A stretch of 64,000 nucleotides of DNA. It comes from Streptomyces roseolilacinus. GTDB lineage: Bacteria > Actinomycetota > Actinomycetes > Streptomycetales > Streptomycetaceae. Positions 16,791-26,367 of the stretch are shown here, piece after piece. A program made the translations under genes and the position numbers. The first letter of the stretch is position 1, and every line of letters begins with the position of its first letter. A model generated the notes under the pieces. It was not told where the DNA came from and ran no database searches. It saw nothing but the letters and a program-made list of their open reading frames with translations. The DNA lies in NCBI RefSeq assembly GCF_014649335.1, contig NZ_BMSV01000005.1, positions 434,001 through 498,000 of the forward strand, in the 5' to 3' direction.

Positions 16791-17125
16791 GTGTCCGTCC
16801 TCGATGATCGCCTCTTCGTGACCCCCTGGATATCCGGCCCCGGCGTCCCCGCGCGGGCGACACGGGCGGGATTCGGCTACTTGGGTCTCCCGAGACCGCC
16901 GGGATGCCGACCGGCGCCGCCTCCGTCGTCAGGCCGGCGCCGCCTCCGTCATCAGGACGGGAGCAGCCGCACACCGGTCGCGCGGCCGCTCCGGAGGGCC
17001 ACCGGTACCGCGTGCCGTACACCGGGCCCGGCACCCCGCGCGGGGGCGCCGCGCCGCTCGACCGCGCCCATGACGGGGACCCCGGGCCGACCCGGTGCGG
17101 CCGGAACCCCGCGCTGCGAAGGCCA

Positions 17126-17154
17126 TTGACGCGCAGGGGAATCGCTCCTACGTT
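17126..17154 (+). promoter_or_regulatory. Promoter of the arabinanase gene, with nearby dyad
   Basis: TTGACG (17126-17131) and TACGTT (17149-17154) are 17 bases apart and predict a start near 17161. Just downstream GTTCGAAATACAGAAC (17176-17191) has GTTC/GAAC half-sites and could be an operator. No other feature was seen in the 16791-17204 gap. Confidence 0.6.
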
Positions 17155-17204
17155 TCCGTCCGAACTGGCGATCGTTGTTCGAAATACAGAACAGGGGTGT
17201 CCCC

Positions 17205-18170
17205 GTGAGCCGCAAGAGAATCACCCTCCTCGCCCTCCCCGCCGTCATGCTCGCCCTCGTGCCGTCCACCGCGTCGGCCTACCCCAACCCCGGGCGGGTG
17301 ACGGGGTCGGTGGTCACGCACGATCCGTCGATGATCCGTACCGCTTCGGGGCAGTACCTGCTGTACGCCACCGGTGGCGGCATCAGCAGCAAGACCTCCG
17401 CCGACCGGACCGCCTTCACCGCGGGGGCGGACGCCTTCGCCACGCGTCCTTCCTGGTGGTCGCGGTACTCCTCGGTGCCGGAGGCGTGGGCCCCGGACAT
17501 CTCGTACCACGGCGGGAAGTACCTGATGTACTACTCCGTCTCGTCGTTCGGCTCGCAGCACTCCGCGATCGGCCTGGCCGGTTCCACCACGGGCAAGCCG
17601 GGCAGCTGGAGCGACTACGGCATCGTCCACACCTCCGACGCCTCCAGCGACCACAACGCCATCGACCCCCACCTCTTCGTCGACGACGACGGCAGCTGGT
17701 GGCTGTCCTTCGGCTCCTGGTGGTCGGGCATCAAGATGATCCGCCTCGACCCCTCCACCGGCAAGAAGCACCCCTCGCACCCCACCCGCCACTCGCTGGC
17801 CTCCCGCCCCACCGGGAGCAAGGCCGTCGAGGCGCCGTTCGTCGTCAAGCGCAACGGCCACTACTACCTCTTCGCCTCCTACGACACCTGCTGCGCGGGC
17901 ACCGCCTCCACCTACAAGGTCAAGGTCGGCCGCGCCACCCGCGCCACCGGCCCCTACCTCGACCGCAACGGCGTCCCGATGACGAACAACGGCGGCACCC
18001 CCGTCCTGGAGTCGCACGGCAACGTCATCGGCCCCGGCGGCCAGTCCGTCCTCAAGGACGCCGACGGCGACCTGATCGTCTACCACTACTACGACGGCAA
18101 CGACAACGGCACCCCCAAACTCGGCATCAACCTCCTGAACTGGAGCAGCGGATGGCCCGTCGCCTACTGA
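17205..18170 (+). CDS. Secreted GH43 arabinan endo-1,5-alpha-L-arabinosidase
   Basis: The protein has 321 residues from GTG 17205, with an AGGGGTG site upstream. A signal peptide (VSRKRITLLALPAVMLALV to a cut after STASA) precedes a five-bladed propeller of the GH43 type. The catalytic residues of this family are visible: the base Asp in THDPSMIR, the pKa-tuning Asp in NAIDPHLFVDDDG, and the acid Glu in KAVEAPFVVKRNG. YYLFASYDTCCAGTASTYKV is typical of arabinanases. It cuts internal alpha-1,5 links of plant arabinan outside the cell. The next gene starts inside its 3' end (19-base overlap), so the pair is one operon. Confidence 0.88.
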   Translation: MSRKRITLLALPAVMLALVPSTASAYPNPGRVTGSVVTHDPSMIRTASGQYLLYATGGGISSKTSADRTAFTAGADAFATRPSWWSRYSSVPEAWAPDISYHGGKYLMYYSVSSFGSQHSAIGLAGSTTGKPGSWSDYGIVHTSDASSDHNAIDPHLFVDDDGSWWLSFGSWWSGIKMIRLDPSTGKKHPSHPTRHSLASRPTGSKAVEAPFVVKRNGHYYLFASYDTCCAGTASTYKVKVGRATRATGPYLDRNGVPMTNNGGTPVLESHGNVIGPGGQSVLKDADGDLIVYHYYDGNDNGTPKLGINLLNWSSGWPVAY

Positions 18171-19584
18171 CCCTGCTGGCCGCACTGCTGCTCGCCCTGC
18201 CCCTCGGGCAGCCGCCGGCGCACGCGGCCTCCTTCGGCAATCCCGTCAAGGCCCAGAAGGGCGCCGACCCCTGGATCGCCTTCCACGACGGCAACTACCA
18301 CCTGGTGTCCACGAGCTGGTCCGACGTCATCACCGTCCGCAAGGCACCCACCCTCGCCGGGCTCGCCACCGCCCCGAGCGTGCAGGTGTGGCGGGGCGAC
18401 GCCGCCTCGCGGTGCTGCAACATCTGGGCGCCCGAACTGCACTTCCTCAACGGGCGCTGGTACCTGTACTACGTCGCCGGCAGAACGTCGCCGACTACAA
18501 CCCGACGCAGCGCAGCCACGTCCTGGAGAGCGCCGGCTCGGACCCCATGGGGCCGTACACCTACCGCGGACAGCTGAACCCCGCCTGGATGCTCGACCCG
18601 ACGGTGGCCACCGTCGACGGGCGCCTGTACCTCTTCGGCAGCGTGCACGACGGGACGCAGAACATCGTCGCCGCACGGATGTCCAACCCGTACACGGTGA
18701 GCTCCGCCTTCTCCACCGTCTCCACGCCGACGTACGACTGGGAACGCTCCGGCGCCCCCGTCAACGAGGGGCCGGAGATCCTCCAGAGGGGCGGAAGGAC
18801 CTTCCTGGTCTACTCGGCGAGCGGCTGCTGGACGCCCGACTACAAGCTCGGCCGGCTGGAGCTGACCGGCTCCGACCCGACGTCCGCGTCCTCCTGGACC
18901 AAGCGGTCCACCCCCGTCTTCCAGCGCAGTGACGCGAACGGCGTGTACGGGCCGGGCCACAACGGCTTCTTCACCTCACCGGACGGCACCGAGAGCTGGA
19001 TCGTCCACCACGCGAACGACTCGGCCTCGGACGGCTGCGACAACGGACGGACGACACGGGCGCAGAAGTTCACCTGGAACGCCGACGGCACACCGAACCT
19101 CGGTACCCCCCTCCGGCTGGGGGCGGGCACGGCCGGGCCGTCGGGTGAGCCCGCGTCCGCGTCGACGACCTACACGGTCACCAACCGCAACAGCGGCAAG
19201 TGCCTGGACGTCGCGGGCGGTTCGGCCGCCGACGGGGCCGACGTGGCGCAGTACGCCTGCACCGGCGGAGCCAACCAGCGGTGGCGCGTCGAGGACCTCG
19301 GGGACGACACCCACCGCCTGGTCAACGCGGCCACCGGCAAGGTGCTCGACACCGCCGACTGCTCGGCCGCCGACGGCGCCGACCTGCGTCAGTGGTCCTG
19401 GCTGGACAACACCTGCCAGCGGTTCCGCTTCCTGGCCACCGACAGCGGACACGTCCGGATCGTCAACCAGGCCACCGGCAAGGTCGCCGACGTCGCGAAC
19501 TGCTCCACCGCCGACTCCGCCGACGTACGGCAGTGGTCGTGGCTGGGCAACGCCTGCCAGCAGTGGCGGCTGAACCCGGCGTAG
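18152..19584 (+). pseudogene. GH43 arabinan-degrading enzyme with CBM13 lectin domain, frameshifted
   Basis: ATG 18152, with GGAG six bases upstream, starts a signal peptide (MARRLLTLLAALLLALPLG) and GH43 domain (GADPWIAFHDGNYHLV, CCNIWAPELHFLNGRWYLYY). The frame breaks at 18481: after YYVAG the expected QNVADYNPTQRSHVLES continues one frame away. One missing C, reading GGC-AG instead of GGC-CAG, explains it exactly. The rest (18481-19584) gives the propeller end and a C-terminal ricin-type CBM13 with three repeats (CLDVAGGSAADGADVAQY; WSWLDNTCQRFRF; WSWLGNACQQWRL). Uncorrected, translation stops near 18577. It is a recent pseudogene or a sequencing error; the rest shows no decay. Confidence 0.8.
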
Positions 19585-19664
19585 GGCGCCCGACGGCCGG
19601 CCGGCCCGGTCCGCCGGACGCACCGGTCGGCCGAGGCCGAGGCGGGGGTGGTCCGGCCGCCGGG

Positions 19665-20696
19665 TCACGTGTCCAGTTCGCGTACCAGAGGGTGGTGCGC
19701 GCAGCGCAGGCCTCCGGCGAACGCGGTCACCGCCTCGAAGGGGAGCGTGTGCACGGTGACGTCCCGCGCGGTCAGCGCTTCGGCGAGCCCCGTCAGACGT
19801 TCGTCGACGAGCACCTCGCCGGGCCCCAGGACGAGGCTGTTCCCCGCGAGGAGGTTCACGGCGTCCCGCAGACTGACGTCGATGAGGTCCCAGTCGGCGA
19901 CCTGCGCCGGCACGCCGTCGGGGAACTGCTCCCGGCAGACGACCGCCAGGCCCTCGCGGACGGCGGTGAGGCCGTCGTCCAGGTGGATCACCTGCTCGCT
20001 GATCGGCACCTCGTGGACGCGGTACTCGTCCCCGAGCAGCCGCGCCAGCCATCGCGCGCCCTCCGCGTCGGACGCCGCTCCGCCCCGCCCGTGGCCGACG
20101 AGGACGTCCCGGCCCAGGACCATGACGTCACCACCTTCGAGGAACGGCCCGGTCGCCGACGCGAGCGCGGGCACCGGCACCGGTGACGGCGGGGGCATCA
20201 CCGAGTAGCGCGCCCCGCGGGAGACCGCCTCCGCGAAGACGGGACGCAGGCCGAAGCGCTCCTTGAAGCGGGCCGGCAACCGCAGGGCGGACTCGATGAC
20301 GTGGTCGCCGACGACGATCATCGGATCGCGTACGAACGTCTGCATGCTGAACCGGTCGCCGTCGCGCTCGTACGCGGCCAGCTCGGAGCCGGTCAGCTCC
20401 CGCGGGCGGTGGACGACCACCCCGCGGCCGGTCAGGAAACGGGCCAGCCCCTCGATCTGCTCGACGCTTCTCGCGTACCCCTCGGGGTCCGCGTCGGACC
20501 AGAGCCTCCCCGCCCAGCGCGGCAGGTCCTCCCGGGTCCGTTCGGGAAGGAAGCGCAGCGAGCCCGGCAGCCCCCCGCCGAGTCGCTGCGGGACGGAGAA
20601 GTCGATGACGCGGCCCACCACCGCCTCCTTCAGGACTCCCCATTCGTGCGTGACGTTGATCCGGTCGGTTCGGCCGGTCGGGTCGAGTGCGGTCAT
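19665..20696 (-). CDS. Amidinotransferase-family protein
   Basis: The protein has 343 residues from ATG 20696, with a perfect AAGGAGG site nine bases upstream. The fold is the pentein propeller of arginine-modifying enzymes. It begins NVTHEWGVLKEAVVG, like the amidinotransferase opening NEWDPLEEVVVG. It then has MQTFVRDPMIVVGDHVIE, the acidic FLEGGDVMVLG, HLDDGLTAV with the catalytic His, and catalytic Cys332 in GGLRCAHHPLVREL at the end. Such enzymes move an amidino group from arginine to an amine (as in glycine or inosamine-phosphate amidinotransferases). The acceptor here is unknown; dimethylargininase activity is an alternative. No aminoglycoside cluster is adjacent. Confidence 0.8.
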   Translation of the reverse strand: MTALDPTGRTDRINVTHEWGVLKEAVVGRVIDFSVPQRLGGGLPGSLRFLPERTREDLPRWAGRLWSDADPEGYARSVEQIEGLARFLTGRGVVVHRPRELTGSELAAYERDGDRFSMQTFVRDPMIVVGDHVIESALRLPARFKERFGLRPVFAEAVSRGARYSVMPPPSPVPVPALASATGPFLEGGDVMVLGRDVLVGHGRGGAASDAEGARWLARLLGDEYRVHEVPISEQVIHLDDGLTAVREGLAVVCREQFPDGVPAQVADWDLIDVSLRDAVNLLAGNSLVLGPGEVLVDERLTGLAEALTARDVTVHTLPFEAVTAFAGGLRCAHHPLVRELDT

Positions 20697-21006
20697 GATC
20701 GTGCGCCTCCTTGCCGTGGGGGTGTCGGGCCGGGCGCCCGCATCGACGGGGGGACGGCCCCGGTCCGGAAGGGCTTCCGACCTGCTGCACGTTCAACGTC
20801 TCATGCAGGACGAATCGCTACATCACCCAGCAGAACAAGAAGAAACTAGACATTTCGGATGACTCGCCCGTGCCGGATCCTCGCCCCCAGGACGAGCCGC
20901 CTCCCTCGGACGACCCGGCGGCGAGGTCCGGCGCCCCTCCGGGCGCCGGACCCCGATCATGTACCGGCAGGTCCGCCCGCACGGGCACGGCACCGGAGGC
21001 CCACCT
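20697..21006. other. Leader region of the amidinotransferase gene
   Basis: About 310 bases. The part 20795-20870 is clearly AT-richer (for example GAACAAGAAGAAACTAG) and probably holds the minus-strand promoter. I could not fix a -35/-10 pair, and no gene is seen. Confidence 0.4.
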
Positions 21007-21573
21007 CTACGACCTGACGGCGGTGAGGGCCTCGCGCAGCGAGGTGACGCCGTCGGAGGCGAGGAAGTGACCGGCTCCGGGGACCACTTCCGCGAAGACT
21101 CCGAGCAGCCCGGCGAGGCGGTCGGTGTGACCGGGGGGAACGTACGGGTCCGCGTCCGACCGGATGACCGTGAGCCGACCGATGCGGTCACCGAGCCCCG
21201 TCACCTCGCAGCCGTCACCGATGTAGGGGTCCAGTGCCGGGAGCGCGGGGAGGGGGTCGACGAACCCGGAGACCAGCACGAGCGCGCCGAGGCGCCAGGA
21301 GCCGGGAAGGGAGCGCAGGTGGCGCAGCACGGTGAGGCAGCCCAGGCTGTGCGCGACGATGACCGAGCCCTCGTCGACGGTGCCCACGTCGGCGCGTACG
21401 GCCTCCGCCCACCGCGCGGGGTCGGGGTCCAGTGGGTCGGGGAGGGCGGGGACCGTGGTCGGGATGCCCTCCGCTTCGAACCGCTCGGCAAGCCAGCCGA
21501 ACCAGTGGTCTTCGGGGGACGCGCCGTAGCCGTGGATGATCGAGGCGCGCCGCCGGGTTGTTCCAGTCGTCAT
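21007..21573 (-). CDS. RBBP9/YdeN-type serine hydrolase
   Basis: The protein has 188 residues. It has a compact alpha/beta hydrolase fold with SIIHGYGASPEDHWFGWL, the nucleophile elbow VAHSLGCLTVL, the acid in IRSDADPYVPPGHTDRLAG, and the catalytic His in VPGAGHFLASDG. These match the YdeN/RBBP9 subgroup of small esterases with unknown natural substrates. There is no Shine-Dalgarno before ATG 21573. The predicted promoter ends eight bases before it, so the mRNA is probably leaderless. It is divergent from a MerR regulator, whose operator sits in its promoter, so MerR likely controls it. Confidence 0.85.
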   Translation of the reverse strand: MTTGTTRRRASIIHGYGASPEDHWFGWLAERFEAEGIPTTVPALPDPLDPDPARWAEAVRADVGTVDEGSVIVAHSLGCLTVLRHLRSLPGSWRLGALVLVSGFVDPLPALPALDPYIGDGCEVTGLGDRIGRLTVIRSDADPYVPPGHTDRLAGLLGVFAEVVPGAGHFLASDGVTSLREALTAVRS

Positions 21574-21581
21574 GCCACGGG

Positions 21582-21613
21582 ACGGTAAGGGTTCACGCCG
21601 GCGTGAAGGTCAA
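21582..21613 (-). promoter_or_regulatory. MerR-type operator in a long-spacer promoter
   Basis: On the minus strand TTGACC (21608-21613) and TACCGT (21582-21587) are 20 bases apart, too long for normal sigma binding. The spacer holds the perfect palindrome TTCACGCCGGCGTGAA (21592-21607). This is the layout of promoters that MerR regulators untwist to activate. The palindrome also lies 26 bases before the MerR gene start, allowing autoregulation. Confidence 0.75.
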
Positions 21614-21633
21614 GCCGATGAGGAGGGAACCAA

Positions 21634-21984
21634 GTGCTGATCAGCGAGCTCGCCGAGTTGACCGGTGTGAGCGCGCGTGCGCTACGCCACTACGAGGACT
21701 GCGGCCTGCTGACCCCGGCCCGCAGCGGCAGCGGGTACCGGGTCTACACCGAGTCCGACGTCACGCGCGTGGCACAGATTCGGACGATGATCTCCGCCGG
21801 TCTGGGAACCTCGGCCATCCGGCGGTACCTCGACTGCGTCCGCACCGGCGATCACGGCACGTTCCTCGAGATGTGCCCGGACCTGCGGGCCGAACTGGAC
21901 TCCCTGGCCAGGCGGCTCGACGCCCGGCAGGCCGAACTCCGCGAGAAGCGAAGCCGCTTGGACCGGCTCACGTCCGCCGGTTGA
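21634..21984 (+). CDS. MerR-family transcription regulator
   Basis: The protein has 116 residues from GTG 21634, with AGGAGGG six bases upstream. The N-terminal winged helix is typical: LISELAELTGVSARALRHYE, then GLLTPARSGSGYRVY. A dimerising coiled coil follows, about residues 75-112 (LRAELDSLARRLDARQAELR). There is no C-terminal effector domain and no Cys set in the coil, so the signal is not a metal by the usual pattern; the only Cys are in YEDCGLL, DCVRTG and MCPDL. It faces the RBBP9-like hydrolase gene and shares its palindromic operator. Confidence 0.88.
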   Translation: MLISELAELTGVSARALRHYEDCGLLTPARSGSGYRVYTESDVTRVAQIRTMISAGLGTSAIRRYLDCVRTGDHGTFLEMCPDLRAELDSLARRLDARQAELREKRSRLDRLTSAG

Positions 21985-22121
21985 GGCACACCGACGACCC
22001 CATGGCCGGCGGCGACCGCGGGGAGCCCCGCCCCGGGCACCCGCCCTCGCCGGTACGGTCCGCGCCCGGGGCCACGACGGCCGGCGGCTCGCGGAGGGCC
22101 GCGGCTCCGCCGTCCCGGTGT

Positions 22122-22155
22122 CGTCGCCGCGGCCGGCGTACCGGCCGCGGCGACG
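22122..22155. terminator. Strong hairpin between convergent genes
   Basis: A perfect 15-bp stem (22122-22136 with 22141-22155) with loop CGTA lies between the plus-strand MerR gene and the minus-strand antiporter gene. It ends 17 bases beyond the antiporter stop. Confidence 0.7.
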
Positions 22156-22171
22156 CTCCTGGCCGGTACGC

Positions 22172-23461
22172 CTACGGGGCGGAGCCCTTCGCGGGTTCGG
22201 CCGAGTGGGCGGGCTCGGCGACCTCGGGGGACGTGTCGGGGCCGGTGAGGTCGTCGTTGGTGGGACGTCCCAGGAGCCAGGTCAGCAGGGGGCCCGCCAT
22301 CGCGGTCGTCACCACGGCCATGACGACCATGAGCGAGTAGAGCTCCTGGTCGAGGAAGCCCAGTTGCAGACCCACGTTCAGGACGATGAGTTCGGTGAGG
22401 CCGCGGGTGTTCATCAGCGTGGCCAGCGCGGCCGACTGCCGGACCGGCATCCGGTTCAGACGGGCGGCGGCGAACGCGCCGATGAACTTTCCGCCCACGG
22501 CCACCAGCAGGATGAGCCCGAGGTCCCCGAGCCCGCTCGTGTCGAGCCCGGAGAGGTCGACCTTCAGGCCGGCCACCAGGAAGAACACCGGCAGGAGCAG
22601 GGTGCCGCTCATCTGGCCGAGACGGTCGTGCACTTCGTGGCGGAGCCGCTCGGTGCCGGTACGGGGGAGGACGACGCCGAAGAGGAACGCGCCGAAGATG
22701 TAGTGCAGGCCCAGCCACTCGGTGGCGGCGGAGGACAGCAGCAGACCGGCGAGGATGCAGGCGAAGACGGTCGGGGTGAGCCGGAGCGAGCCCCGGCGGT
22801 CCGCCAGCCGGCGCAGTGCGGGGCGCAGCAGGAACAGCATGCCCAGCAGGTACGGGACGGCCAGCAGGATCCGCCACTCGTCGGGACCCGCCGAACCACT
22901 GACGGCGACCACGCCGGCGAGCAGGAACCAGGCGAGGACGTCGTCGATGGAGGCGCAGGCCAGGGCCACCACCCCCAGGGGGGTGCGGGCCATGCCCCGG
23001 TCGGTGAGGATCCTGGCCAGCACCGGGAACGCGGTGATCGACATGGCGATGCCCATGAAGAGGACGAACGCCGTCTTGTTGCCGGTGCCGTGGTCCTGCA
23101 TCAGGTAGAGGGCCAGGGCCGCGCCGAGGCCGAAGGGCAGCAGGATGGAGCTGAACGACACACTGGGGGCGATGGCCCCGCTTCCTCTGATCAGGGCCGC
23201 GTCCCACTCCAGCCCGACGATGAACATGAAGACGGCGACACCGATCGCGGCCAGGGCGCCGAGCAGGGGACGTATGTCGGTGGGTAAGAGGGCGTCGGAG
23301 ATGGCCCCGTGGAAGAGGGTCGGTCCCAGCGCGATGCCGGCGAGGACCTCACCGATCACCGCCGGTTGGCCCAGGCGTCGGGCCAGTGCGCCGAGCAGCC
23401 GCGCCAGGAGCACCATGGCGGCGAGGCCCGTGAGGAGTGAGATGGTCTGTTGCGTGGTCAT
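22172..23461 (-). CDS. CPA2-type cation/proton antiporter
   Basis: The protein has 429 residues with 12-13 hydrophobic helices of the Kef/NapA (CPA2) family. RRLGQPAVIGEVLAGIALGP is the family's early signature. The ion-site region reads ITAFPVLARILTD, and LACASIDDVLAWFLL supplies the paired acidic residues. KFIGAFAAARLNRMPVRQS and NTRGLTELIVLNVGL are the late conserved helices. The C-terminal tail is short and has no RCK/TrkA-N domain, so it is not a glutathione-gated Kef channel. It would exchange Na+ or K+ for H+ at the membrane. Similar genes also occur in antibiotic clusters. It is a single gene. Confidence 0.88.
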   Translation of the reverse strand: MTTQQTISLLTGLAAMVLLARLLGALARRLGQPAVIGEVLAGIALGPTLFHGAISDALLPTDIRPLLGALAAIGVAVFMFIVGLEWDAALIRGSGAIAPSVSFSSILLPFGLGAALALYLMQDHGTGNKTAFVLFMGIAMSITAFPVLARILTDRGMARTPLGVVALACASIDDVLAWFLLAGVVAVSGSAGPDEWRILLAVPYLLGMLFLLRPALRRLADRRGSLRLTPTVFACILAGLLLSSAATEWLGLHYIFGAFLFGVVLPRTGTERLRHEVHDRLGQMSGTLLLPVFFLVAGLKVDLSGLDTSGLGDLGLILLVAVGGKFIGAFAAARLNRMPVRQSAALATLMNTRGLTELIVLNVGLQLGFLDQELYSLMVVMAVVTTAMAGPLLTWLLGRPTNDDLTGPDTSPEVAEPAHSAEPAKGSAP

Positions 23462-24485
23462 GTGGTCCGTCTCTTCTGCTGCGCCCCGACCCGCGGCCTC
23501 GTGTGCCGGCGCGGCGGGGGGAGGATGGACAGGTGAACGATCCCGATGCGGGACGGGCGGCGCTGCCCTTCCCCCTCCGGGGTCAGGAGCGGCTGGTGGA
23601 GCACCGGCTGCCTGACCGTTGCAGGGGTTCTATCCGGTCATCGGGATCATGGCGGGAAGTCATGGCGGTGTCCTGGGGAGGCCCTACCGTGAGTACCGTC
23701 GGCGGGCTCGGCGAGCGGTGCCGCCGCACGTCGCGTCCGAGCGGAACGGGGGCCTCCCGTTCCACGGGCCGCCGTCGAGGGGTGCACCCTCGTTCACAGG
23801 GGCGCACCGCCTTCCCTTTCCGGGGAACCGAAAGGTTCACGCTCGCCTTGTTCGTCGCCGGCCGCCCATCGTAGGAACGATCTCGGGGAGCCGACGGCCT
23901 TTCCCCGCAGATGCCTTGAACGAGACCATGCGTGTCCGGACGGCACCTGTTGACAGACGGCGGCCGCGTCCTCCGCCGGTGGTGCGGGGCCCCTTCGAAC
24001 CGGCCGGCGAACCGGGCCGTGGCCGAACCGCGCCCACCGCCCGGGTCCCCGGCGAGCCGACGTCCGGCCCTTGCCGGAGGGCGAACGGCGTTGTCCGCCG
24101 AGGGCGTTCGCGGCAGCCGGGGAAACACCGCGGGAAGGCACCCGTCGCCCCGCACCGCCGAAGGACGCGGGAGCCGGACCGGTGGGTGTTCCCGGCCCCA
24201 CAGCCCCGCGGGGTTTCCCACGCCCCGGGGCCGCGCCGTTCCGGCGGCGCGGCGCCGTGCGCACCGGGCGGCGAGGGCCTTCCCCACGACGGCCGAACGG
24301 CAGGTCGCGCGTGGTCCGGGCAGCCACGGGACCGGCCCGCGCGTGCCCGCGCGCCCCCGGCGGACGGCCACCCGGTGGGAACCTCGCGCATTCAGGTGAT
24401 CCACTGGCCGAAAACGGCCCCCCGGTGCGTCCTCCGACCGTGATAGTGGTGCCGTACACCCACACCGAGGAAGGGACACGCCGCG
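23462..24485. other. 1 kb stretch without a recognisable gene
   Basis: Long open frames exist on both strands but with random, Arg/Pro/Gly-rich composition. TTGACA occurs near 23951 without a good -10. The last 60 bases should hold the promoter and leader of the mycothiol dehydrogenase gene. Confidence 0.5.
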
Positions 24486-25571
24486 ATGGCACAGCAGGTC
24501 CGAGGGGTCGTGGCCCCGGGGAAGAACGAGCCCGTCCGGGTCGAGACGGTCATCGTCCCGGACCCCGGCCCCGGCGAGGCGGTGGTGCGGGTGCAGGCGT
24601 GCGGGGTCTGCCACACCGACCTGCACTACAAGCAGGGCGGCATCAACGACGACTTCCCCTTCCTCCTCGGCCACGAGGCGGCGGGCGTGGTGGAGTCCGT
24701 CGGCCCGGACGTCACCGACGTCGCCCCCGGCGACTTCGTGATCCTCAACTGGCGGGCCGTCTGCGGCAAGTGCCGGGCCTGCCGGCGCGGCAGGCCCTGG
24801 TACTGCTTCGACACCCACAACGCCACGCAGAAGATGACGCTGGAGGACGGCACCGAACTGTCGGCTGCGCTCGGCATCGGGGCCTTCGCCGAGAAGACCC
24901 TGGTCGCCGCCGGCCAGTGCACCAAGGTCGACCCGTCCGTCGCCCCCGCCGTCGCCGGACTGCTCGGCTGCGGCGTGATGGCCGGCATCGGCGCGGCGAT
25001 CAACACCGGCCAGGTCGGCCGGGGCGACACGGTCGCCGTCATCGGCTGCGGCGGTGTCGGCGACGCGGCGGTCGTCGGCTCCCGCCTCGCCGGCGCCGCC
25101 CGCGTCATCGCCGTCGACATCGACGACCGGAAGCTGGAGACCGCCCGCTCGATGGGCGCCACCCACACCGTGAACAGCCGCACCACCGACCCCGTCGAGG
25201 CGATCCGCGAGCTGACCGGCGGATTCGGCGCCGACGTCGTCATCGAGGCGGTCGGCCGCCCCGAGACGTACCGGCAGGCGTTCTACGCGCGCGACCTCGC
25301 CGGCACGGTCGTCCTCGTCGGCGTCCCCACCCCCGAGATGAAGCTGGAGCTCCCCCTCCTCGACGTCTTCGGACGCGGCGGCGCCCTCAAGTCGTCCTGG
25401 TACGGCGACTGCCTGCCCTCCCGCGACTTCCCGATGCTCATCGACCTGCACCAGCAGGGCCGCATCGACCTCGGCGCGTTCGTCACCGAGACGATCGGCC
25501 TCGACGACGTGGAGAAGGCCTTCGCCCGGATGCACGAGGGCGACGTCCTGCGCTCGGTGGTGGTCCTCTGA
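24486..25571 (+). CDS. mscR: S-(hydroxymethyl)mycothiol dehydrogenase
   Basis: The protein has 361 residues and is a zinc-dependent medium-chain alcohol dehydrogenase. Catalytic zinc ligands lie in [15 protein letters not shown] and [13 protein letters not shown]. The structural zinc loop is [15 protein letters not shown]. The NAD site is [20 protein letters not shown], followed by the acidic [26 protein letters not shown] is typical of the mycothiol-dependent formaldehyde dehydrogenase group. It oxidises the adduct of formaldehyde with mycothiol to S-formylmycothiol in the cytoplasm. A GAGGAAGG site precedes ATG 24486. Its TGA overlaps the next ATG by one base, so it is co-translated with the hydrolase-like partner. 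Confidence 0.9.
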   Translation: MAQQVRGVVAPGKNEPVRVETVIVPDPGPGEAVVRVQACGVCHTDLHYKQGGINDDFPFLLGHEAAGVVESVGPDVTDVAPGDFVILNWRAVCGKCRACRRGRPWYCFDTHNATQKMTLEDGTELSAALGIGAFAEKTLVAAGQCTKVDPSVAPAVAGLLGCGVMAGIGAAINTGQVGRGDTVAVIGCGGVGDAAVVGSRLAGAARVIAVDIDDRKLETARSMGATHTVNSRTTDPVEAIRELTGGFGADVVIEAVGRPETYRQAFYARDLAGTVVLVGVPTPEMKLELPLLDVFGRGGALKSSWYGDCLPSRDFPMLIDLHQQGRIDLGAFVTETIGLDDVEKAFARMHEGDVLRSVVVL

Positions 25572-26200
25572 TGGCCGCCCGCGTCGAGCACCTCGTCACC
25601 TCCGGCACCTTCTCGCTGGACGGCGGCACCTGGGAGGTCGACAACAACGTGTGGATCGTCGGGGACGACGCGGAGGCGGTGGTCATCGACGCCGCCCACG
25701 ACGCCGACGCCATCCTGGCCGCCCTCGGCGGCCGTACGCTGCGCGCCGTCGTCTGCACCCACGCCCACGACGACCACATCGGTGCCGCCCCCGCCCTCGC
25801 CGCCGCGACCGGCGCCCGGATCCTGCTCCACCCCGACGACCTGCCGCTGTGGAAGCTGACCCACCCCGACCGCCACCCGGACGGCGAGCTCGCCGACGGG
25901 CAGACCCTCACCGTCGCGGGGACCGACCTCACCGTCCTGCACACCCCGGGCCACGCCCCCGGCGCGGTCAGCCTGTACGCGCCGGACCTGGGGACCGTCT
26001 TCACCGGCGACACGCTCTTCGCCGGCGGCCCCGGCGCCACCGGGCGGTCCTTCTCCCACTTCCCGACGATCATCGACTCGATCCGTGACCGGCTGCTCAC
26101 CCTGCCCCCGGAGACCGTCGTCCGTACGGGGCACGGCGACACCACCACGATCGGCGCCGAGGCCCCCCAGCTCGACGAGTGGATCAGGCGGGGGCACTGA
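25571..26200 (+). CDS. Metallo-beta-lactamase-fold hydrolase, partner of MscR
   Basis: The protein has 209 residues. The family motif THAHDDHIGAAP supplies the zinc-binding His and Asp residues. HTPGHAPGAVSLY adds the next His, FTGDTLFAGGPGATGRSF the bridging Asp, and RTGHGDTTTIG the last His. The glyoxalase-II-like set suggests thioester hydrolysis. Because it is fused in reading to mscR (TGATG), the likely job is cleavage of S-formylmycothiol to formate and mycothiol. That pairing is common in actinobacteria. No signal peptide is present, so it is cytoplasmic. Confidence 0.88.
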   Translation: MAARVEHLVTSGTFSLDGGTWEVDNNVWIVGDDAEAVVIDAAHDADAILAALGGRTLRAVVCTHAHDDHIGAAPALAAATGARILLHPDDLPLWKLTHPDRHPDGELADGQTLTVAGTDLTVLHTPGHAPGAVSLYAPDLGTVFTGDTLFAGGPGATGRSFSHFPTIIDSIRDRLLTLPPETVVRTGHGDTTTIGAEAPQLDEWIRRGH

Positions 26201-26331
26201 GCGGCGGCCCGCCGGCGAACCCCACCGGGAAGCGCGACCGGGCCGGGGAACGCCGGCGCCCGCGCAGACAGCCGTAGCGGACGGGCGGGTCCTCCGCCCC
26301 GTCCGGGCCGGCACCCACGGCCCGGCGCCCC

Positions 26332-26367
26332 GGCCCGGCAGCCGCGTGGACCCGCGGCTGCCGGGCC
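26332..26367 (+). terminator. Strong hairpin after the mycothiol operon
   Basis: A perfect 15-bp stem (26332-26346 with 26353-26367) and a 6-base loop lies 130 bases beyond the hydrolase stop. The rest of 26201-26505 shows nothing. Confidence 0.65.

Noticed and set aside
18460..18500. Programmed -1 frameshifting as explanation for the broken GH43 gene
   Set aside because: The site lacks an X-XXY-YYZ slippery heptamer and a spaced downstream stem; a lost C explains it more simply.
22172..23461. KefB/KefC potassium efflux system
   Set aside because: The tail lacks the RCK/TrkA-N nucleotide-binding domain, so a simple CPA2 antiporter is the better call.
23462..24485. Hidden coding gene in the 1 kb gap
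   Set aside because: No frame combines a ribosome site with natural composition; frames on opposite strands are equally random.
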